From Tubulanus polymorphus (taxonomy: Eukaryota > Nemertea > Palaeonemertea > Tubulaniformes > Tubulanidae): a stretch of 64,000 nt of DNA. The stretch covers positions 25,388,001 through 25,452,000 of the forward strand of contig NC_134025.1 in assembly GCF_964204645.1 (NCBI RefSeq), written 5' to 3'. The translations under genes were made by a program, and so were the position numbers. Shown piece after piece: positions 56,901 through 64,000 of the stretch. The notes beneath the pieces were generated by a model, which did not search any database, had not been told where the DNA came from, and worked only from the letters and a program-made list of their open reading frames with translations. The first letter of the stretch is position 1. Every line of letters begins with the position of its first letter.

Positions 56901-58495
56901 GATGATTTTCCATTCACTATAAGATTAACATGTGAAGTTCTCGAATCTAATGGTTAGTGTTATATTGTAATTATTTCGATTCTCTTACCAGTTACTTAAA
57001 ATCAATTCTTTAGTTATTATTTAAAGGTTCATCATCAATGGCTTCTGTTTGTGGTGGTAGCCTGGCTTTAATGGATGCTGGTGTCCCATTGAAGGAGGCA
57101 GTTGCTGGAATAGCGATTGGCCTTATGACAAAGAGTGATCCTGATAATGAATCGGGGATTCAGAACTACAAAATACTTACTGATATATTAGTGAGTATGA
57201 GCCTTTTGTAGAAAACCTTAAGTAAGTGTAAGGAGTCCTTATGTATTCGACTATTTAATTTCTAGGGTATCGAAGATTATATGGGCGACATGGACTTTAA
57301 AATGGCAGGTACCAGAAATGGTATCACAGCACTCCAGGTAAAGTATACCGGTAATGATTAATGCATCTTCTAGCCTGAAGATTTGAAAAATCTTTGTAGT
57401 ATATATAAGGGGGTTAGGAACATGATCAGAATTTTTGTATATCTTAGGCTGATATCAAATTGTCTGGGGTACCAATTGGAATTATGGAAGAAGCTATTAT
57501 GGCTGCAAGAGGTATGTGTACGAATTGATAATGATAAAATGAAGCAAGATAGGTAATTGATTGCCATCTCAATTATCATTCTCTTTTCAGTTGGTAGAAT
57601 AAAAATCCTGGACATAATGGATGGTTGTCTCGATAAGCCAAGGGATGAAACGAGATCTAACAGTCCTGTGACTGAAAAGATTGTTATTCCAATTCATAAA
57701 AGAGCCAGATTTGTTGGTTTAGGCGGATACAATTTGAAGAAATTAAGATCTTCAACAGGTATGAATTATGAATTATTTTGGTACCATATGCATAATGCCT
57801 AGTTGATTACTTTGTAAAACTGACTGAATGTACATCTTCAGGCGTGTCAGTGAATTCGATTGATGAAACGAGTTTTGATATATTTGCACCAAATCAAGAA
57901 GCCTTGGATGAAGCAAAAGAAATAATTGATGAACTCTTAGCAGAGGAAGTGCGTTAACAGTTTCAATTTAATTCTAACAAAACTTAGTTTAGAAAATTTA
58001 TGCTGAAAATGTTATATATTTCAGAAAGAGCCGATATTAGAATTTGGAGGGATTTACTCCGCGAAAATAGTTGAAATGAAGTAAGTAGATCGAAAACTTT
58101 CATATGAAAATCATTAAAAAAATATACACCATGTTATAATTTGCGATAACCCTCACTACTTGCAGAGACATTGGTGTAATGGTCCAGTTACATCCTAAAA
58201 TACAACCAGTATTAGTGCATAATTCTCAACTTGATCAGAAAAAGGCAGGTTTTAGCACACCAGTACATTCTTCGTGCTCACTTGACACTATCTTATTACC
58301 AGTTGGTTAAAACTCAAACTCATTTATTTGTAGGTAAACCATCCCAGTGCATTAGGATTTGAAGTTGGACAGGAAATTTCAGTGAAATATTTCGGTCGTG
58401 ATCCGGCTTCAGGAAAAATTAGACTTTCTCGTAAAGTGTTATTTTCATCGGCTTCTAAGACGATTAAAGCATTAGGTAAAAAACCTGGCTCTTGA
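54000..58495 (+). CDS. PNPT1: Polyribonucleotide nucleotidyltransferase 1, mitochondrial
   Basis: Phosphorolytic 3'-5' exoribonuclease of mitochondria (RNA decay and import). Twenty-three coding exons: 54000-54178, 54482-54542, 54626-54703, 54781-54886, 54973-55134, 55322-55435, 55523-55709, 55802-55853, 55933-55990, 56067-56154, 56227-56329, 56408-56478, 56561-56597, 56711-56777, 56863-56952, 57027-57190, 57266-57337, 57448-57511, 57591-57758, 57842-57948, 58025-58080, 58166-58244, 58334-58495 (2325 bp, 774 aa; human 783). Arg/Ser-rich mitochondrial presequence, RNase PH core 1 ([16 protein letters not shown]), alpha-helical linker, RNase PH core 2 from RCDGR at 362 with GDMDFK acidic site near 546-551, KH domain with GLGG loop 627-630, S1 domain to the C-terminus. 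Intron 22 uses a GC donor. Ends tail-to-tail with MRPL49. Confidence 0.97.
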
Positions 58496-58658
58496 CCAAT
58501 TTTCATGTTGAATAGTGCAAATATTTAAACGAGAATGGTCTTCAGCATCATTTGATGAACAGCAGTCACAATTGCTGCATACAGTTGCAGCCCTAGCAGG
58601 GATATGATTTATGTCATTCTGCTTTGAAAATACTGATGTTTTGTGCAAGATTTACTGG

Positions 58659-58664
58659 AATAAA
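58659..58664 (+). terminator. Poly(A) signal of PNPT1
   Basis: AATAAA 164 bp after the PNPT1 stop codon, giving a short 3' UTR. It is the first such hexamer on the plus strand after the gene. Confidence 0.7.
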
Positions 58665-59125
58665 AGTGTTATGTTTACAAATGTGATTCTTGTCAGGTCT
58701 CTTAAGGAGTCATAAGGGAGTTTGTTTCAACAGATGTTGGATACAGCGCACTTTTTCCATTAAATTTAGATTACATGTGTGTCAATTTTGTCATATTGAT
58801 CTCAAATGTCTTTTTCCCGAAAATCTATTCACCGATATTGATTATTAATGACTACAGGTATAAATGTGGTGGTTCATAGTACTTTGGCAGCCATATTTTA
58901 GAGATAGTGAGGTTCCACTAAAATGCTGGTAAGCTGGAGCCAATAATACCATATTTCCATTTCAAACTGAGCAGAAAGTAGTGGTTCCAAGAGAGGCTGA
59001 TAAAAACTTGATGCCTTAATAATAATGAAGTCTTGGACTGCAGATATTTAATTCGAAATGTGATATTTATTGATATTCAACAAGACAAATCTACAATATG
59101 ATTCACTAAATTGGTAATTCTAGAT
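58665..59125. other. Gap between PNPT1 and MRPL49 3' ends
   Basis: No coding sequence. A minus-strand AATAAA at 59066-59071 is a likely poly(A) signal for MRPL49, 55 bp past its stop. Nothing else noted. Confidence 0.6.
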
Positions 59126-60180
59126 TCAAAATCCTTTTTCGATGAGGAATTTTGTGATGGCATCCAGATGAATTCCTTTCAGTCGAATGAGGCGACAAAT
59201 CTCATTCACTTGCGTAAAAATAAAAGTGTTCTGTGGATAATAATTAACAAGAAACGCTCGAAGATCTTTTTCAAATTCCTGCAAAACAAGAAAAGTATAT
59301 TGCAACATTACATAATAAGCTTAATGTTTGAGAGAGGCTGGCAGACTATCAGATTATCTTCATCTTACCCAAATATTTCCTTCTATTTTCCTTACTGTAG
59401 TTAGTTTTCTCTGCAAGTCATGACCCTTTTGATCAAGGTAAACTGGAAAATTGTGAAATTTTGATCGGCATACAAAGTAAGGGTAATCCCCTGGTTTCGC
59501 TGAAAAGAGATAGATTCAAGGGGCATGATTTATAGATAGCAAATTTTAAAAAGATCCAAAACCTCGGCTTAGCTCTTACCGTACTGCGGAACCCAACCGG
59601 ATGGGGTAGGATACGACTCGTGAGTTGGCGGCTCAGGAATAGTCTTTCTAGGGAGAATTCTCTCAACGTGAATCCAGTCTTTGGATGTTTCTTCGATGTT
59701 CAGAGTTGCAGGCGGCTGCTGATTGGTACTGGAGCTGTATGTACAACATGGTTGAGTGTACTGAATGAAAACAAAAATGTCATTAGTTCCCAGTAAAGGA
59801 GGCCTCAAGCCACAGGATGACCGCAGAAAGTCACCATCATGATGGTCACAAATTAGTCTGAATACCAGTCGTTGTTTGGGGAACAACGGCTATGCCTATG
59901 GACATGTAGTCTAGTACCTAGCCGTTGTTCCTAAAACAACGGAACCGTAACAACGACTGGTATTCAGACTAATGGACATGGTACTAGACTAGTCACAAAT
60001 ATGCCTTTAATCCTAAATATTATTACTATACAATGGAAGATCCTAACCATAAAACATGAATGGAAAACTACAAGACCATTTTACCTTTTTCAACAATGTC
60101 GATGAAACTCGAACAGTGGCAGAGGCGAAATATCTATTCGACAGCAAGAACGAGGCCTTAGATAGTATGGGCGCTGACAT
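59126..60180 (-). CDS. MRPL49: Mitochondrial large ribosomal subunit protein mL49
   Basis: Component of the mitochondrial 39S ribosomal subunit. Four coding exons: 60180-60085, 59760-59580, 59499-59369, 59278-59126 (561 bp, 186 aa; human 166). All phases match. Exon 1 encodes a typical mitochondrial presequence (about 32 aa, rich in Ser, Arg and hydrophobics, no acidic residues). Exon 2 holds VERILPRKTIPEPPTHESYP followed by TPSGW, the family signature. Exon 3 has YFVCRSKFHNFPVYLDQK and TTVRKIEGNIW. Exon 4 ends with LDAITKFLIEKGF, matching the conserved C-terminus LLEKGF. An alternative longer exon 2 starting at 59886 would read through the acceptor at 59761-59762 and the foldback repeat and is rejected. 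Divergent from ZFYVE19 with 197 bp between start codons. Confidence 0.94.
59853..59991. mobile_element. Foldback/MITE-like nested inverted repeat in MRPL49 intron 1
   Basis: Three interlocking perfect inverted pairs: 24-bp arms 59853-59876 and 59949-59972; 12-bp arms 59881-59892 and 59919-59930; 12-bp arms 59907-59918 and 59980-59991. A smaller hairpin lies at 59922-59942. The whole unit is about 140 bp, non-coding and inside an intron. Such structure suits a foldback or MITE insertion, though no target-site duplication could be confirmed. Confidence 0.6.
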
Positions 60181-60377
60181 GTTGGTTTGGCAGTCTCTGA
60201 ATCAACCCTGGCAAGTGAGGATTAGAAAAGCCAAAACCGTGAAATAGGGATAATGTCTATTTATTCTTTCGACCAAGGTCGTCGCGCTTTCAATTTGACA
60301 GCTGCAACTGGGATTGTGCTGCTAAAGTTAAAGAACCACACAAAAGCCCAGGGCAGGCAAAGCGAAGCAAATGAAAT
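60181..60377. promoter_or_regulatory. Compact bidirectional MRPL49/ZFYVE19 promoter
   Basis: Only 197 bp separate the two start codons, so both 5' UTRs and core promoters must share this interval. No TATA box is evident. The short spacing is typical of divergent housekeeping pairs. Confidence 0.75.
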
Positions 60378-62625
60378 ATGTCTGGCCAGTGTTTTCAATG
60401 CGCATCAGGTTTTAGTATATTTCGTAAAGAGGTGCGTGTGATTAGTTGACTGAGTCTAAAATTTGAATAAGCCTGCTTCCAAAAGAAAACAGATGATCAA
60501 TCATCAGGATGAGGAAGACCTTTTTTCCATTTTTTTTAATATTGACTGTGCTTTTTCTTCCAGCATGGGTGCAAGAACTGTGGATTTGCATTTTGCAGCA
60601 AGTGTCTGAAGAATAAGCTGCCCATCCCAAAGTTAAACAATGAAAGTCATTCTGTTTGTGACAAATGTTTCAACATCTTAACTGGGTAAGAGATTCCATC
60701 TTTAAGATGACTACAAACTAGCCTACATGACATGCTTCTTGATAACATGAACCTTCAATTCGTCTTTGCAGAAAAGTAAAACCAAAGCCACTATCCTACT
60801 CACCCCCAGAAGCTTTGAAAAAGTAAGTAGACCTGTATTAGGTCACCTTTTATTTCAAAATAATTTTTCTACTTAGTTTTCTGTCTGAAAGCAAGTGTAA
60901 AGCTATTTTCAGATTGGCTGCTACAAATGAAAGACCTTCAAGTCCAAATAGTGGTAGGATGGCGGGCGGTGGAAGCAAGACGAATATGTATAAAAATGAA
61001 TATGGATGGTCGAAAGGTTTAGAAGGGCCGGATTTAGAAATAGCAAAAAGATTAGAAAGGCTGACAGAAGACATAAAGAAAGGTAGGTTTATATCTTTTC
61101 ATTCAATTTTGTTAATCTTTAATTGAACAATTGTCATGATTTCTTGTTGATATCTATGTAGATAAGCCTGCAATACCTGATCAAAATGCGATTGAAGAAC
61201 GCCTAGCACGACTAAGAGGTGTTGAACCAACTGCTTCATCACAACCTGCTGATCAAAAGGTAATTTCATTTTCTTTTCATCCCATCTAGAAATAGCGATG
61301 AATTTCCTAGCAGCCTTCTTATCCTTACTTGTTTTATACATCGGTTATAGACTTATATGGCACCAAATAAGAAAGGGGAATATGAGCAAACACTTGATTT
61401 GTTGGATGAAATATTTGATGAAGTCCAAATAGAAACGCAACAACCAAAACCAGAAGATGAAATATCTGCCCGTTTACATAATTCAAAACATGATATCACT
61501 AAACCAAAAGGTGTGGTAAACAAATAGTAATGACAACAGTATCTTTAAATTTGAATAATTCCATGTGAAAGAATCCATTGTTAAAGTGTATTCTTATTTC
61601 ATTATGTTTTTACGGTAGATTCATCTGATTTAGCTAATAATCTCAACCGCAAAGGTAGCCATCAAAACATGTTCTTGCGAAACATTAAACTCGCTGATGG
61701 AATCGATGTGAATTCGGAGAACGCAGATGAAAACGAACAGAGAAGACTCGAAGAATTTAATAAATATATTCAACAAGCCGCCATGGAGCTGGATATGGAT
61801 GCTCAAAAAGCTATCGAGGATTTGAATAAAGACCAACAGATCATGGACCGACTGAAGCGACTGAAAGAACAAGGATCAGATAATAAGAATGGTAAGTACT
61901 TTTTTGTTGATAAGGATTGAATTCTATAGATGTAAATAATAATTCTTTAGAATATTGGATGTTACGTTAAATCCTTTGCTTCTAGAAAAATCAGCTGAGT
62001 CAAGACAGGAAAATGATGACGATTATTGTAGTGAAGATGATGAAGATAATGAAGAAGTAGCGACGAGGAGATTGATCAAAAAGGTTTCCTGAATCCCGAG
62101 TTATTATTGTCATATTGCCGTTCTAAAGTCTAGAATTCCAATGAAATCATTTTTATTCACGTTCATTTAATAACAGCTGCTGGAGGAAAATAAATTAGAT
62201 GAAGATCTGGCTAATTCTGGTATCAATCTAGCTGCATCTACAGGTTCTGGTAGTAGGCCTACCAGCGCTCGGAAAAAACTAAATATTTCGGTAAGTTAAC
62301 ATTATTATGTATGTATGTATGAACTCTTTTGGGTATGATCGTTGTATGTTTATGTCTATAGGATAGTAATGCTGATGAGGAGGAATTTCCTTGGTGCTGC
62401 ATTTGTAATGAAGATGCTGTTTTAAGGTGTCGTGATTGTGATAATGACCTTTACTGTAAAAGATGCTTCAGGTTTGTACGCTGTATACACCGTTGTCTTC
62501 GATTGTAGTTTTAGCGAATAAGTTTTTGGTTAATAAGTATTTTGTTTTCCAGGGAAGGACACAGCCGATACGAAATACGAGATCATCGATCTGAACCATA
62601 TACGAAGAAAGGTGGAGCTACATGA
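60378..62625 (+). CDS. ZFYVE19: Abscission/NoCut checkpoint regulator (ANCHR)
   Basis: Zinc-finger protein that in vertebrates delays cytokinetic abscission with CHMP4C and VPS4. Eleven coding exons: 60378-60431, 60564-60685, 60772-60822, 60913-61082, 61162-61259, 61351-61510, 61619-61891, 61986-62083, 62177-62290, 62362-62471, 62553-62625. Exon 1 is only 18 codons ([14 protein letters not shown]) and supplies the first zinc ligands. Exon 2 completes the variant FYVE finger ([14 protein letters not shown] and CDKCFNIL); the usual R-R/K-H-H-C-R motif is replaced by RKEHGCKNCG, as in human ANCHR. The middle has [11 protein letters not shown] and EERLARLRG repeats and a Glu-rich helix. The C-terminus carries the B-box-like [12 protein letters not shown]...[13 protein letters not shown], also conserved in the family. 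Start chosen because the spliced frame aligns exactly with the human N-terminus. Its partner ARHGAP11A, also a cytokinesis factor, is 25 kb away. Confidence 0.94.
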
Positions 62626-62995
62626 ATCCGCTCAAGACACTAGATTAAATGTGATAATTGCAATACATTTGTTAGATTGCTTCGCTTTATTCATTCGGCA
62701 CATTAATTGAGGTCATCAGCAATATTTGAACACAAGTATAATTTGACAAATTCATTACCTACTCTATTCAAGTAGATTAATTACCAAAACATGATAATAA
62801 TAAAGTTGTTATTTTTGAAGATCTACTGGCTCTCATTCAGATATATAACTTTAACCGATTGATTTCTAGATTATAAACAGACTTGTTCCATCATCATCAA
62901 CAGCACATCAGTGTTAATGATTGAAGATTCGGATTAGTTATAACTTATTACTTTTCTGAATACATTAGAGATCAGTGTAACCAAGAATAATGTGT
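62626..62995. other. Convergent 3' UTRs of ZFYVE19 and the aminotransferase
   Basis: Plus-strand AATAAA at 62799-62804 (ZFYVE19) and minus-strand AATAAA at 62686-62691 (aminotransferase) cross over, so the two 3' UTRs probably overlap by over 100 bp. No other gene is present. Confidence 0.6.
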
Positions 62996-64000
62996 TTATA
63001 GTTCCTTTCTATTAATGATGAAATGATGATATAACGTATCTTCGTTCATCAAAGTAATTATTGCATCTGCCAGAACTTCATAATCCTCTATAACGTTATA
63101 CACATGAGCCGAGATACGCACGTAGATTTCCCCATCGACAGCTTTGAATGGAACCTACAGAATGAAAGAGAATTTTAAAATTAAAACTATGTGTCATTCG
63201 GTTCCAATTCATTTCAAATGTTTTGATGCCGTGTTTGAATACATGTTGTATAGTATGTATCTTCTTTATGTCGATCGAAAATGGACGTGAATAAAGTAAA
63301 AGTATTTATTTATATTCAATGCACTTCTTCTCACTTCAATTTGGAATCTATAGTAAAGTTGATCTCCTATATATTCAGCATGTTCATATGAAACCTCTTC
63401 GATATTCTCATAAATTTTTCGAGGGATCTGCACATTCACCATTGGACCTGTGAAATGAAAGTTGCGGTACAGTAATTGTTTTTTTCGTTGAAGAATCAAT
63501 TTGCATCGAGATCGGTACTTACCAAAGGATTCTTCTGGTGCTATTAATTTCGAGTTCCATTTGTCCACAAGAAGGCGAGCTAAATTTCAAACCAGGATTT
63601 TCGAAAGGAATCATCGTTGGTTAATCGTGAATTTACGGAGGAAATAGATATTTTTCTACAAGACGTTTCTACCTGCTTCAATCACTAGCGAGTGATTGTA
63701 CTTCCTAACTTTGTCGAGCCCGACACTTGCCCAAAAGTCGATCACTGTTTGCAGGGACAATAGGGGCGAAACGTCGATAAGACCTGTGAAAATAAGAAAA
63801 TGAATGTCTTGGAGATAATACGTGCTATCTAGGGGACGGAGGGGGTGAGGTAGGGAAGGGGGTGGGGGGTGGGGGAGAGAATCTCTTTAGACCTTTTCTC
63901 TTACCAGTCCAGATGAAATCGGAGCTAAAACCTGATCCATATCCAGCGGATGTTACCAGAGCGTGCGTGGAATTCTGATGTTCCTTCGCTACGTACAGAA
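62996..64000 (-). CDS. Class V PLP-dependent aminotransferase, isopenicillin-N-epimerase-like (3' part)
   Basis: C-terminal part of a pyridoxal-phosphate enzyme of the aminotransferase V / isopenicillin N epimerase-like group; the substrate in animals is not established. Coding exons seen: 64000-63905 (runs off the window edge), 63783-63673, 63579-63523, 63447-63335, 63154-62996, all in consistent phase. Recognised features: LYVAKEH followed by TSAGYGSGFSSDFIWTGLID, matching the family's 'LYV...H...F...F.WTGT.D.S' block, and the C-terminal domain ending with VPFKAVDGEIYVRISAHVYN and VIEDYEVLADAI. The PLP-binding lysine lies upstream of the window. The last coding triplets before TAA are at 62999-63007. 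Could also be annotated as an L-cysteine desulfhydrase-like protein. Confidence 0.85.
63835..63885 (+). repeat. G-rich tract with G-quadruplex potential
   Basis: Within an aminotransferase intron the plus strand carries at least five runs of three to six G separated by short spacers, strikingly unlike the AT-rich surroundings. The transcript of the gene would be C-rich here. Confidence 0.85.

Noticed and set aside
59761-59886. MRPL49 starting at the ATG of 59886
   Set aside because: It would read through the foldback repeat and a good acceptor at 59761-59762. A spliced exon at 60180-60085 gives a proper mitochondrial presequence in phase.
60056-60441. Plus-strand open frames at 60056-60247 and 60253-60441 as genes
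   Set aside because: The first is the antisense shadow of MRPL49 exon 1. The second only overlaps the true ZFYVE19 exon 1, which reads in a different frame and restores the conserved zinc-finger N-terminus.

Overview
The window is animal nuclear DNA. It is AT-rich with small CpG-rich islands, its genes are split into many short exons with GT-AG introns, and all nine genes belong to conserved metazoan families. Protein similarity and intron density fit a bilaterian invertebrate, probably a marine lophotrochozoan (mollusc, annelid, brachiopod or nemertean), but nothing here fixes the phylum. I rebuilt exons by hand from splice sites, reading phase and recalled family conservation. For the eight gene models that are complete or nearly so, every coding exon keeps phase and the total coding length is a multiple of three.

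Layout, left to right. 1-4574 has no gene I can support apart from probable RASGRP 3' UTR. 4575-14031 (-) is a RasGRP-type Ras activator. 14042-28125 is a long stretch without recognised coding sequence, probably the 5' intron(s) of RASGRP plus repeats, including a (TA)n tract of about 100 bp. 28126-29164 is a CpG-rich divergent promoter region. 29165-36289 (+) is ARHGAP11A. 40345-41809 (-) is AP2S1. 42175-47061 (+) is an ASPP/TP53BP2-type protein. 50676-53230 (-) is AKT. 54000-58495 (+) is PNPT1. 59126-60180 (-) is MRPL49. 60378-62625 (+) is ZFYVE19/ANCHR. 62996-64000 (-) is the 3' part of an isopenicillin-N-epimerase-like class V aminotransferase that runs off the right edge.

The genes alternate strand strictly, giving head-to-head pairs (RASGRP/ARHGAP11A, AP2S1/ASPP, AKT/PNPT1, MRPL49/ZFYVE19) and tail-to-tail pairs. 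The MRPL49/ZFYVE19 start codons are only 197 bp apart. Functionally the genes cover Ras and PI3K signalling (RASGRP, AKT), Rho and cytokinesis control (ARHGAP11A, ZFYVE19), clathrin endocytosis (AP2S1), p53/PP1 adaptor function (ASPP) and mitochondrial RNA and translation (PNPT1, MRPL49). They are not an operon-like pathway. Their co-linkage does resemble human paralogous regions (RASGRP4-AKT2-PPP1R13L-AP2S1 on 19q13; RASGRP1-ARHGAP11A-ZFYVE19 on 15q), so this may be an old linkage group.

I found no CRISPR array, defence island, operon or evidently new biological system. The best leads are a foldback element inside an MRPL49 intron, a GC-AG intron in PNPT1 supported by protein alignment, a start-stop uORF before RASGRP, an unusually short REM segment in RASGRP, and the linkage pattern.
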